DNA from: Nymphaea colorata
Taxonomy: Eukaryota; Streptophyta; Magnoliopsida; Nymphaeales; Nymphaeaceae
Reading direction: 5' to 3'
DNA length: 25,000 bases
Assembly (NCBI RefSeq): GCF_008831285.2
Contig: NW_022205162.1
Span: 7,501 to 32,500 of the forward strand
Shown here: piece after piece, positions 1 through 8,172 of the stretch
Layout: every line of letters starts with the position of its first letter
Numbering within the stretch: the stretch's first letter is position 1
The notes under the pieces: model-generated
Databases searched by the model: none
What the model was told of the DNA's origin: nothing
The model's input: the letters and a program-made list of their open reading frames with translations, nothing else
Position numbers and translations under genes: made by a program

Positions 1-584
1 TCATCCTTCCCAGCTCGTGTCCACCTGGCCCATCGTGTCCCTTACCCGAAAACCAGTTATCCTACACGTTCCTTAGCTTTAGGAGCACTAGACGCCACCT
101 CGTCCTCCACTTGGGTTGTCCAAGTCTTCAGCCCCACTCGCAAGGAACCACAGCCTTTCATCTGGCCACGTGGCAGCATCTCTCTGCCCACGACCCAGCT
201 CCCTTCCAGCTCGCATATCATCTTTTCCACCAGCTCCTCATAGCTCGCCACCTCATCCTTCACATCCCTCATTTTGTGTGCCACTCCCCTCTCTCGCGCC
301 CCACTTTTCCTCGTTTGTAGCGCAAGTCCCCTTAGACTCGCACCTGGCCTTAATCACGTTCAGATCCATTCCCACTCCCAGTCCCTTCTCCACCGTAGAT
401 CTTACACGTGTCCTCATCTCCTTTAGTCACGAGAACACCCCAGCCAAGCTCCCCACTATCTTCAACCGTTCTCTTCCGTGACCCTCCATCTTTTGACGTG
501 TCATCATCTCCTTGCTCGAGGGACCCACTCGAGTACTTAGTCTTTTAGTTCCAGGGAGTCCTCTTAGCTCGAGCCTAATTCTAA

Positions 585-996
585 GTCAACTTGACTTAGC
601 CCCCAACCCTACCTAGGTGCATTAGTCAAACCCAACCTAGTTTGACTTTGACCGAACCCAGCTCACCTAGTCGATTTCTTCTTAGTTGACTTGAGCTCCT
701 TTGACCTAACTCATCCTCATCCCTAGGAACTCGGTCAACCCGAGCCCAGCTAGGACTAACCTAGTTGACTCGAGTCTAGCTCGAGTGACCCAGCTCACTT
801 ACCCCCAACCGAGCCCAGCCTCGATCTACCCCAGCTCACCCAAGTGCCTAAGTTCCTCGACCGAGCTTACCCTTAACCTCACTCTCTCTAGTTCTAGCTC
901 TCGGCCTAACCTACCCTTTAGCTAGGTTAACCTCCCTATCGAACCTAAGCCCTGTTGACTCTCGGCCTACCCCAGCCCGAGCCCTCTTATCTTGAC
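585..996 (+). promoter_or_regulatory. TTGAC/GTCAA (W-box-like) cluster in E1 U5
   Basis: I count 8 TTGAC and 3 GTCAA in about 410 bp, where roughly one would be expected by chance on both strands. Examples are at 592, 701, 764 and 992. TTGAC[C/T] is the core of the WRKY-binding W-box. The stretch is also rich in CTAG and CTCGAG, so simple-sequence drift is an alternative. The same cluster is in the 3' LTR (about 9716-10127) and a similar one in E2 (15005-15397). Confidence 0.4.
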
Positions 997-1268
997 TGTT
1001 CTACCTGTAGAGCCCCGCCAGTCCAAGCCCAGCCCTGCCGTAGCTAGGGACTAGGTTCAGTCGGCGACGCTAGCGCACCGCTAGCAGTCCTCGGCCAGCA
1101 CCTCGGCTGCGCTCTCCATCGTCGGGTTTCCTGCCGGCGTCCGTGGCTGAGCCATTCGGAGAATAGGCAGGTAGGCACTGCCGAACTCGGCTTTCGCCCC
1201 CCTCGTCTTGTCCGCGGCTTCTGTCCAGCCTAGCGGCGACAGTCGGTCGCCCTCTCCTCTCGGCTCCA

Positions 1269-1661
1269 GGCAGCAGGTGGCTGCCCAGTCGACCTTCCCC
1301 CGCCGACCTGTCTTCAGTTTGCAAGCGGCAACGCGCCAGCGCCTCGGCGACATCCAGTCGCTGCTCTTCCGGCGTCCAAGGCGACAGCGACTCGCCTTTG
1401 TTTTGCCGCTGCTACCGTAGGTCTGCACTCGACAGTCAGGTCTCGTCCGTCAGTCTGTGCCCGACCGCAGTTTGCTGTCCTCTCGGCCACTCGTCAGCCG
1501 GCCGCATCCGACAGCTAGCCCGTGTCCTTCACGGCCGCGCGTCCGGAGGTGATTCTCGACAGCAGGTGGCTGTCTCTGTTCCTCGCGTGACCGTCTTTGC
1601 TCGGCAGCAGGCTACTGTTCCAGGCAACGTCTGTCTACTCGTCCGACAGCAGGAGGCTGTC
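1269..1661 (+). repeat. Recurrent CAGCAGG short hairpins in E1 LTR
   Basis: A 17-nt inverted repeat of the form GRCAGC-AGGWG-GCTGYC occurs three times perfectly: 1269-1285 (GGCAGC/GCTGCC), 1558-1574 (GACAGC/GCTGTC) and 1645-1661 (GACAGC/GCTGTC, loop AGGAG). A weaker fourth copy is near 1603-1619. The second base pair is G-C in one copy and A-T in the others, so pairing is kept. The 3' LTR has the same set near 10400-10793. E2 lacks clear equivalents. Confidence 0.5.
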
Positions 1662-2136
1662 CAGGCCGCGCGCTTCTCGCCGGCCCGTTGCTGCATTGCC
1701 TGGGGTTTGGTCTTCACCCCGCGGTTGTTCCGGCTCAGCCAAGGCTAGCCCTTGGCCGGTAACACCTTAGCTCACTTGTAGATTCCGGGGAGGGTGTTGT
1801 GCTTTCGGTTTTAGGATTCCATTTAGTTTGTTTTAGTTATTGTTTTAGCCCAAGGCTTCGGCCTAGCTCCCTGCCGTGGTACCTCAAGGGCCAGCTGCCC
1901 GAGACACGACCACAAGGAGCCGACCGTACCCATTTGCTTATTGTTGGGCGTGGTTTGCTCGTTCGTCTTGTGTGTTTGGTTGAGTGGTTTGTTGAGTGAG
2001 ACGAGTGAATTCTTGTATCGCTTACGATTGTAAAAGCCGCGTCAACCCTTGTAGTGTTTGTCTTAGGTCTGCCCGTAGTTAGGATTTGGGAATAAGGGTA
2101 TTCCGCACCTGAATCTTCTGTCCTAAGGGTTTTTGC

Positions 2137-2153
2137 GCCGGGGTCTGTCCGGC
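2137..2153 (+). other. Conserved U5 hairpin of E1
   Basis: GCCGG (2137-2141) and CCGGC (2149-2153) form a 5-bp stem with a 7-nt loop. The surrounding island (TTTGCGCCGGGGTC to CCGGCCGGGTAGA) is nearly identical in E2 (16369-16386), although most LTR sequence between the families has diverged. It lies about 125 nt before the PBS, where retroelements often carry RNA structures for reverse transcription or packaging. The role is inferred. The second E1 copy is at 11269-11285. Confidence 0.5.
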
Positions 2154-2207
2154 CGGGTAGAAGTGTTGTAATTAATTGTCTTAGGAATTTTCGGTTTTTG
2201 AGTAGCA

Positions 2208-2299
2208 CTCAAGAGACCTGGGAAGGTAGGTCGCTCTTGGTTAGGAAATTCTAGTTCTAGCAGGAGTGGTCTAACAATTGGTATCAGAGCAGTCTTGAG
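2208..2299 (+). other. Complementary arms bracketing the E1 PBS
   Basis: CTCAAGA (2208-2214, end of U5) is complementary to TCTTGAG (2293-2299, just after the PBS). Pairing would place LTR end and PBS inside one loop. E2 has a longer version in the same place (10 bp). Retroviral U5-leader stems around the PBS are a known precedent; here it is a prediction from complementarity only. Confidence 0.45.
2279..2290 (+). other. Primer-binding site (tRNA-iMet) of E1
   Basis: TGGTATCAGAGC lies 2 nt after the LTR end at 2276. It is complementary to the 3' end of plant initiator methionine tRNA, the usual primer for plant LTR retrotransposons. It fixes the 3' border of the 5' LTR and the element's orientation. 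Confidence 0.95.
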
Positions 2300-2498
2300 G
2301 CTGTTATTGAAGTTCAAGCACTCGTTGCAAGAAGATTCAGCTTCAGCAAATCAGTCAAGGCGAGGAGTGTTTGAGTCCAGCTTTCAGCAGTGCATTTTCC
2401 GTGTGCGTTAGTTTAGGATTTTCTTTTGTCGTTGGCTCCAAATAGCCAAATTCCTTAGTTTGTGCGTGTTTTCACTGGGTGCCTAACTCACGAATTCT
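2291..2498 (+). other. Leader between PBS and gag of E1
   Basis: This 208-nt untranslated leader has no ATG. It becomes T-rich towards the end. The gag ATG that follows has G at +4 but T at -3, so its context is only moderate, yet it is the first AUG met after a very long stretch. Confidence 0.7.
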
Positions 2499-5400
2499 AT
2501 GGGTAAATCCAAGAAGAACGTGAGCTCCGATGAGCCTGTTCTTGAGGACATTCCTCAGGAGCAAGCAGGAGATGCCCCTCCAACTCAAAGGGGGCAAGTT
2601 CCGGACTATGCCTTAGGTAGAATCCTAAGCATAGAGAAGGAATTGCTACAAATGCGTAGCGAAATGGCCAAAGTTGAGAACTTTAGGAAGAAGGACATGG
2701 ATCGTCAGAACGCGGAACACCAAAAGGAAATGGATGAAATCCGCGCCATGTTCAGACAGTTGGCCAACAACCAAACCCAAGTCGTTGTTGAGCAGAGGAC
2801 CACTCAGGGTCCGAATCAACAGAAAGGAAAAGGTTTGCTAGTTATACCTGGCTATCAAACCGACACTGAGGTTAATCCCAACAACATTTCACATGTTGGG
2901 ACGAGTTTGGAAGGAGGTAGAGTCATGGGACCACCTCCAGACAGGTATCTAAACGAGCCTACAAGTGAATACTACAGACCTCCTCAAGGTCAACGAACTA
3001 GTCAACCCATTCGGAACCCAATTTTTGAGCTTTCCGAAGGAGAGGACGAAACACCACTTCGTCCTAGGAGAACTCGAAGAGAGCCTACACGTTTTGAAGA
3101 GAGACGGACACCTTCCGTCAAATATGATTTCCCTAAGTTCAATGGGGAACATCTTCGAGAATGGCTATTCATGGCCGAACGTTTCTTCTTGTGTCACCAT
3201 GTACCACAAGAAGAATGGATTGAAATCGCTACGGCCAACATGACCGGCGAAGCAACAACCCACTACCTCTGGTTTGAACATAAGACGGCCGACCCAACGT
3301 GGGAAAAATACAAAGCGAGTCTGCAGTTGCAGTTTGGAGACTCCACGTTCATAGATTATGACGAGGATCTCAAAAACTTAACCCAGACCACCACCGTGCC
3401 TGTCTACCAAAGGCAATTCGAGAGGTTGGCCAGCATGGTGCAATGGCCAGAGAAGGCCCTCATAGGGTCGTTCAAGGGTGGACTACGAAGCGATATCAAA
3501 AGAGAGATGAAAATCCATCGCTTCGGTAGTTTAGAAGAATGTTTCGCAATGGCCAGGCTGTATGAGGAGAGAATTGAAGAGAGAAAAGAAGAAAAAAGAG
3601 AGAAACGAGAAAGAAAGGCTCGTAAGTCGGACAAGTTGAGGAAGAAACCCTCATTCTCCTCTACTTCTCGGAATCAAAGTAGAGAATTCCGTCCCCAAGG
3701 GAAGGAATTGGTTCCCTACAACCGTGGGAACGATTATAGGCCCAACCCAAGACCGGGCCGTGACCTCCCAACACGTTACCTGACCCCAAAACAAATAGAA
3801 GAGTATAGGAAGAAGGGCCTATGCTTTAGATGTGAGGGTAAGTGGGAGAAGAACCACCAGTGCAAGGCACTATTCAACATCGTGGTGGTTGATGAACCGG
3901 AGACAAGCTCCAGTTCAGAGAGCGATTCTTCCTCTAGCTCTAGTTCCAGTTCCTCGTCTGATGAGGAAGTCCAAGTGAAGAGAAAAGGAAAGAAAATTGA
4001 ATCTGAGGAACCACAGAAGGGAGAAACCTCGAACAGAGAAGACAAATCTGAAGAGGTTGAATCCTTACATTCTATCCAGGATCCCCATAAGGCTAACGCC
4101 ATGAGAGTTTTTGGCCGCATCAATGGCCAGAAAGTTTTGATTCTGCTCGATAGCGGTGCAACAAACAACTTCTTAACCGAAGAAGCCGCTGAGAAGTGCA
4201 AGGTCACTCTCAATGAGAGCAGCCCACAGACTATAATCGTGGGAGGGGGTCATAGACTCAAGTGCATTCATGAAGGAAAGGGCATTGATGTCAACATCAA
4301 GAAGAAGAACTTCAAAGTGGATTGCCTAGTCATTCCATTAGACGGAGTCGACTTGATTTTAGGAATGCCTTGGTTCCTAACTTGGAAGGATATTCGTTGG
4401 GATGTGAAGAACTTTGCCATGACGTTCATCCCAGACGGAGAAGGGGAATCGATCACTCTTCAGGGACTCGCCAGCTCCACGCGTCCCAAGGCAGCATTGC
4501 GGTCCATCCAACATGAACAACCCGCTTGTTGGGTACTCACATTGGCTACGGATGTACCGGTATCTGAAGATAAGGTGGAAGAACCAATTCCACCAAGCAT
4601 TCAATTGGTCCTAGACCAATTTCCAGCCATTTTTGATGAGCCCAAAGGCTTACCGCCTAAACGGGCATATGATCATCGCATCGTCCTCGCACATGGTGCG
4701 GAGCCTGTCAACGTCAGGCCATATAGGTATGGGCACAGCCAGAAGGCGGAGATCGAGCGCCTTGTGAAAGAAATGTTGGAGAGCGGAATCATTAGGCCTA
4801 GTTGCAGCCCTTTTTCTTCACCAGTTCTCTTAGTGAAGAAGAAGGACAACACTTGGCGATTCTGTATTGATTACAGGGCGCTGAATGAGGTGACCGTTAA
4901 GGATCGGCACCCCATACCAGTTATTGATGAGTTGTTAGACGAATTGGCCGGCGCCACAGTATTTTCCAAGATTGATCTCAGAGCCGGCTATCATCAAATC
5001 AGAATGTTCGATAAAGACGTCTTGAAGACAGCGTTCAGAACGCATGACGGGCATTATGAATTTCTCGTAATGCCTTTTGGACTGACAAATGCACCGGCTA
5101 CATTCCAGCGGTGTATGAATGATGTGTTTAGAGCCCATCTCAGAGACTTCATCCTCGTATTTTTCGATGACATACTCATCTATAGTAAGGACGAGGAGCA
5201 ACACAAGAGGCACCTGGAAATAACTCTAGGTATTCTTCAGGAGCACCAGCTCTTTGCGAAGATGTCCAAATGCAGTTTTGGACAATCTTCCATTGGATAT
5301 CTCGGACACATCGTGTCCCGAGAAGGGGTTCGGGCAGACCCCGAAAAGTTGCACGCCATGGAGAAATGGCCTCTGCCCAAGGACCTCAAAGGTCTAAGAG

Positions 5401-7670
5401 GATTCCTCGGATTAACTGGGTACTACAGGAGATTCATCCAGGGATATGGCATTATTGCCCAGCCCCTCACCCAGATGCTGAAGAAAGGAGCCTTCTCTTG
5501 GACTGAGAAGTCGAGAGTTGCTTTTGACAAGCTGAAAGCAGCTCTAATGACCGCCCCAGTACTAACTCTACCCGATTTCTCAAAGACTTTCACTATTGAA
5601 ACAGATGCGTGTGAAGTCGGCGTCGGAGCAGTACTAGGACAAGATGGTCATCCCATCGCGTATATGTCCAAGGCCTTGACTAGCCGGGCCAAGCCCCTCT
5701 CCACATATGAGAAGGAGTTGCTTGCAATCGTAATCGCGGTGGAAAAGTGGCGTCCATACTTGATTGGACGCAAGTTTATCGTCAGGACCGATCAAAACAG
5801 CCTGAAGTACATGTTGAAACAACGTGTGTCCACCCCCACTCAACAGAGATGGCTAGCGAAGCTCTTGGGGTATGACTTTGAAATCGAGTACAAGAAGGGT
5901 CCTGAGAACAAGGCGGCGGATTCTCTTTCCCGCCTCACTGAACAGTTGATGACTTTGTCTGTGGTGGAGACGGACATTTGGACGAGATTAGCCCAGGATC
6001 AACATGATGACCAGTCATTAAGGCTAATCAAGACTTCGGTTCAACAGAACCCCGGATCCATTCCTTTGTATTCAGTCAAAGGAAATCTTCTGTATAGGAA
6101 GGACAAGGCTGTAGTCCCTCCTAACTCTGGGCTAAGGCAGGAACTCCTGCAGCATTTTCATGACACCCCCGCAGCGGGTCATGAAGGGGTCGCTAAGACC
6201 CTTGCGCGAATAAAGGCCCAATTTTGGTGGCGAGGAATAAAGGCAGAAGTGCAAAACTACGTCAAGAAGTGTATAGTCTGCCAGAGGGAGAAGTACGAGG
6301 CCATCAAGCCTCCTGGTCATTTGAACCCTCTGCCTATACCAACCAAGCCGTGGACTGATGTCACGATGGACTTCATCGACGCCATGCCTCGATCAGAAGG
6401 GAAAGAGGCAGTCTTAGTTGTCGTGGATCGGCTCACGAAGTATAGTCACTTCGCCCCCTTGCCGAGGTTGTATCAAGGGCCACTAGTGGCCAACGTCTAC
6501 CAAGAGTATATCGGGAAACTGCATGGAATGCCACAGTCCGTCGTCTGTGACAGAGACTCCATCTTTCTGAGTGCATTCTGGCAGGAGTACATGAAGAATA
6601 TGGGTACGACGTTAAACTTTAGTACTGCCCACCACCCACAAACAGATGGGCAAAGTGAAATTGTCAACCGGTCCTTGGAGACTTATCTCCGTTGCTTCGC
6701 AGGAGAACGACCATCAACATGGGTTACGTATCTGCCTTGGGCAGAATGGTCGTACAACACGAGTCTTCACTCGTCTACTGGCATCACCCCTTACGAGGGT
6801 GTATATGGATTTCCACCCCCATCAATACCAAGGTATGAAGGAGGAACTGCGGAAGATGATGCAGTAGATTGTGAGTTGCGCACCAGAGAAGAGGTCTTAG
6901 AATCTCTCAAGGAAAACATCGTCAAGGCGCAAAATCGTATGAAGCAAGTGTACGATAAGGGAAGGAAGGACCGGGAGTTTCAGGTGGGAGACTATGTGTG
7001 GCTTAAGAGGTTGCCTCTTAAGCAAAAGTCCTTGATGGGTCAGCCCTATTCGAAGTTGCTACCTCGATATTATGGACCCTATCCGGTGATTCAGAAGATA
7101 GGGAAGGCTGCGTACAGACTTGGCCTTCCAAGAACAGCGTTGGTACATCCAGTCTTTCACGTCACCAGGCTTAAGCCTCATCAGGGTGATGTACCTACTT
7201 TGATCGAGCAAGTCCCGGATAGTTTGCCAACTCCCTACCGTATTCTCAAACACAGGTATGTACAGCGGCAAGGGAGAACCAGGCACGAGGTGCTCGTAGA
7301 ATGGGAGGGACCCGACAGGGGTACTTCTTGGGAGGAATTCGGGACGATCATTCACCGTTTCCCCTCTTCTAGCGCTCGAGGACAAGCGCAAAGTAGGGAG
7401 GGGGAATCTGTTACGGACCAATTTCCAGGTCCCGTGCAGATGGAGGCAGAGCAGGCCGAACCCAGTCGGCGTAAGAGGAAGGCGTCAGAGATTTGGGCGC
7501 GTTCTCTTCAGCTCGCGCAGGTAAGTCCCAAGGAGAAGGATTCTGCACCAGCGTCAGTTGCAGTGGGAGGAGCGGGAGGAGCAGCTGAAGCCAAGACGGT
7601 GCTTGAACTGGGTACGTCTCAGGGTGATTGTGATTCTAGAGTAGGTCTCACTAAGCTAGTAGAGTCTTAA
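2499..7670 (+). CDS. gag-pol: E1 Gag-Pol polyprotein (Gag-NC-PR-RT-RNaseH-IN-chromodomain-like), intact
   Basis: One 1723-aa ORF encodes all proteins for reverse transcription and integration. Residues 40-100 are charged and helical (probable coiled coil). The retrotransposon capsid domain spans about 205-360. A zinc knuckle of plant Gypsy spacing uses C442, C445, H453 and C455. A Ser/acidic linker (~466-495) precedes the aspartic protease (D551-S-G, then LGMPWF). RT shows motif A D826 and the FFDD box D890-D891. RNase H has D1036, E1071/E1073 and D1098. Integrase has zinc ligands H1221, H1228, C1258, C1261 and the catalytic triad D1291, D1351, E1387 (D-x35-E), then GPY at 1526-1528 and a chromodomain-like segment at ~1577-1625. 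The last 86 residues are encoded inside the 3' LTR and include RRKRK. The ATG at 2499 is chosen because it is the first in the leader and E2 shares the MGKSKK start. There is no frameshift or stop; every key residue I checked is present. Confidence 0.97.
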   Translation: MGKSKKNVSSDEPVLEDIPQEQAGDAPPTQRGQVPDYALGRILSIEKELLQMRSEMAKVENFRKKDMDRQNAEHQKEMDEIRAMFRQLANNQTQVVVEQRTTQGPNQQKGKGLLVIPGYQTDTEVNPNNISHVGTSLEGGRVMGPPPDRYLNEPTSEYYRPPQGQRTSQPIRNPIFELSEGEDETPLRPRRTRREPTRFEERRTPSVKYDFPKFNGEHLREWLFMAERFFLCHHVPQEEWIEIATANMTGEATTHYLWFEHKTADPTWEKYKASLQLQFGDSTFIDYDEDLKNLTQTTTVPVYQRQFERLASMVQWPEKALIGSFKGGLRSDIKREMKIHRFGSLEECFAMARLYEERIEERKEEKREKRERKARKSDKLRKKPSFSSTSRNQSREFRPQGKELVPYNRGNDYRPNPRPGRDLPTRYLTPKQIEEYRKKGLCFRCEGKWEKNHQCKALFNIVVVDEPETSSSSESDSSSSSSSSSSSDEEVQVKRKGKKIESEEPQKGETSNREDKSEEVESLHSIQDPHKANAMRVFGRINGQKVLILLDSGATNNFLTEEAAEKCKVTLNESSPQTIIVGGGHRLKCIHEGKGIDVNIKKKNFKVDCLVIPLDGVDLILGMPWFLTWKDIRWDVKNFAMTFIPDGEGESITLQGLASSTRPKAALRSIQHEQPACWVLTLATDVPVSEDKVEEPIPPSIQLVLDQFPAIFDEPKGLPPKRAYDHRIVLAHGAEPVNVRPYRYGHSQKAEIERLVKEMLESGIIRPSCSPFSSPVLLVKKKDNTWRFCIDYRALNEVTVKDRHPIPVIDELLDELAGATVFSKIDLRAGYHQIRMFDKDVLKTAFRTHDGHYEFLVMPFGLTNAPATFQRCMNDVFRAHLRDFILVFFDDILIYSKDEEQHKRHLEITLGILQEHQLFAKMSKCSFGQSSIGYLGHIVSREGVRADPEKLHAMEKWPLPKDLKGLRGFLGLTGYYRRFIQGYGIIAQPLTQMLKKGAFSWTEKSRVAFDKLKAALMTAPVLTLPDFSKTFTIETDACEVGVGAVLGQDGHPIAYMSKALTSRAKPLSTYEKELLAIVIAVEKWRPYLIGRKFIVRTDQNSLKYMLKQRVSTPTQQRWLAKLLGYDFEIEYKKGPENKAADSLSRLTEQLMTLSVVETDIWTRLAQDQHDDQSLRLIKTSVQQNPGSIPLYSVKGNLLYRKDKAVVPPNSGLRQELLQHFHDTPAAGHEGVAKTLARIKAQFWWRGIKAEVQNYVKKCIVCQREKYEAIKPPGHLNPLPIPTKPWTDVTMDFIDAMPRSEGKEAVLVVVDRLTKYSHFAPLPRLYQGPLVANVYQEYIGKLHGMPQSVVCDRDSIFLSAFWQEYMKNMGTTLNFSTAHHPQTDGQSEIVNRSLETYLRCFAGERPSTWVTYLPWAEWSYNTSLHSSTGITPYEGVYGFPPPSIPRYEGGTAEDDAVDCELRTREEVLESLKENIVKAQNRMKQVYDKGRKDREFQVGDYVWLKRLPLKQKSLMGQPYSKLLPRYYGPYPVIQKIGKAAYRLGLPRTALVHPVFHVTRLKPHQGDVPTLIEQVPDSLPTPYRILKHRYVQRQGRTRHEVLVEWEGPDRGTSWEEFGTIIHRFPSSSARGQAQSREGESVTDQFPGPVQMEAEQAEPSRRKRKASEIWARSLQLAQVSPKEKDSAPASVAVGGAGGAAEAKTVLELGTSQGDCDSRVGLTKLVES
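7392..7406 (+). other. Polypurine tract of E1
   Basis: The run AGTAGGGAGGGGGAA ends 2 nt before the LTR start TGTTACGG at 7409. It is the expected plus-strand primer. It lies inside the pol reading frame, encoding part of SREGES, and is nearly identical in E2 (21990-22001). Confidence 0.88.
7409..7670 (+). other. Pol C-terminal tail encoded inside E1 U3, with basic NLS-like motif
   Basis: The gag-pol frame continues 86 codons into the LTR to the TAA at 7668-7670. The motif SRRKRKAS (residues 1656-1663), followed by W and SLQ, matches SQRKRKAS in E2 at the same place. Across the 16-codon block 7464-7511 against 22059-22106, nine codons differ silently, four change the residue and three are identical. 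This indicates selection on the protein. A nuclear-localisation role is inferred from the basic cluster only. Confidence 0.7.
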
Positions 7671-7773
7671 CCAAGTGAGTCCGGTCTTATGTCCCTTGAG
7701 GCTAGCCAAAGACCAAGGTCTTAGGCAAATGGCTCGGTCAAACCAGACCGAGCTCTTGGTCTAGTCAACCGAA

Positions 7774-7826
7774 GTGAGGGCGGGTCCCCTCACGAGGTCC
7801 CCACCCTGGGCTCACAAGGCTCAGGG
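7774..7826 (+). ncRNA. Conserved double hairpin in E1 U3 (3' UTR of the RNA)
   Basis: Hairpin 1 is GTGAGGG (7774-7780), 6-nt loop, CCCTCAC (7787-7793). Hairpin 2 is CCCTGGGC (7804-7811), 7-nt loop, GCTCAGGG (7819-7826), with one G-T wobble. E2 has hairpin 1 as GTGCGGG/CCCGCAC, a compensatory A-T to C-G change, and hairpin 2 unchanged. Flanking sequence is diverged. It lies ~100 nt after the stop codon, so it would be in the 3' UTR. It is not a recognised RNA family. Confidence 0.6.
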
Positions 7827-8018
7827 GTTTAACCCTTTTGTTTACGAGTTGGGCATTAGGCCCGAGTCTAGTTTAAGTGTTTTTTGTTAAGCAAATAGGT
7901 TTGCTTTCGTTGGGTTTTGAAATAAGGACCTAGCCAAGCGGGTTGTGCTTGGCAATATGGATTTGGATTGTGGGTAGAGAACGAGATCTGGATTGTAGAC
8001 TCGTTCAATTAGGACATG

Positions 8019-8026
8019 TATATATT
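8019..8026 (+). promoter_or_regulatory. TATA-like box of E1 LTR promoter
   Basis: TATATATT is followed by GTTTTGGATCT and, further on, a CT-rich stretch (CTCTCTCC). The same arrangement is found in E2 (TATTTATT, CTTTTGGATCT, then CTCTCTCTCCCC). A transcription start near 8050 is inferred, giving a U3 of ~640 bp and a very long R-U5. Confidence 0.6.
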
Positions 8027-8172
8027 GTTTTGGATCTTAGAGTTTGTATCGAATATTGAACTAAGAAAGCATTTGCAAGGTTTGCAATCTCTCTCCTCCT
8101 CGTGAGGTTGTCTTTCTCTCCCTCGGTCTAGAGGCGAGTTCTTCATCCTCTTCGTCAGCCATCGAGTTTCAC

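Larger units (their letters stand above)
1..2276 (+). repeat. 5' LTR of E1, 3' portion (mostly U5)
   Basis: Positions 1-2276 repeat 9131-11409 almost perfectly. I found one substitution (1701 T versus 10833 C) and three single-base gaps in this copy: near 21 (CC versus CCC), near 1402 (four versus five T) and near 2270 (GGTC versus GGTAC). The LTR ends ...CTAACA at 2276, matching the TGTTA start of the 3' copy as a short terminal inverted repeat. The first ~1.7 kb of this LTR (U3, promoter, start of R) lies left of the window. The sense strand contains no ATG. Confidence 0.96.
1..2498 (+). promoter_or_regulatory. ATG-free U5 plus leader upstream of E1 gag-pol
   Basis: Reading every line, I find no ATG on the + strand from position 1 until the gag ATG at 2499. 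About 39 would be expected at one per 64 nt, somewhat fewer after correcting for low G. CAT, the reverse complement, occurs about two dozen times in 1-2276, and other A/T/G permutations (TAG, TGA, GTA) are common, so the gap is specific to ATG. If transcription starts in R of the 5' LTR, this is the mRNA leader. The absence of upstream AUGs would let scanning ribosomes reach gag. Observation is firm; function is inferred. Confidence 0.8.

Noticed and set aside
57-481. ORFs of 60-140 codons in the LTRs on both strands, as candidate genes
   Set aside because: On the + strand they begin only with TTG or GTG. Minus-strand ones overlap in several frames, have no recognisable domain, and appear twice simply because the LTR is duplicated.
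2279-2290. Remnant of a tRNA-Met gene
   Set aside because: Only 12-14 nt match, in antisense sense to the tRNA 3' end, and the position right after the LTR identifies it as a PBS.
2499-2516. N-myristoylation signal at MGKSKK
   Set aside because: Lys directly after the Gly is disfavoured in the consensus and position 6 is Lys, not Ser/Thr.
3822-3866. Defective zinc knuckle (spacing C-x2-C-x7-H-x-C instead of C-x2-C-x4-H-x4-C)
   Set aside because: The same spacing is in E2 and is familiar from plant Gypsy elements, so it is a family feature.
5157-5172. FFDD instead of YxDD in RT as a possible inactivating change
   Set aside because: FFDD is usual in plant Ty3/Gypsy RTs and both catalytic Asp are present in both elements.
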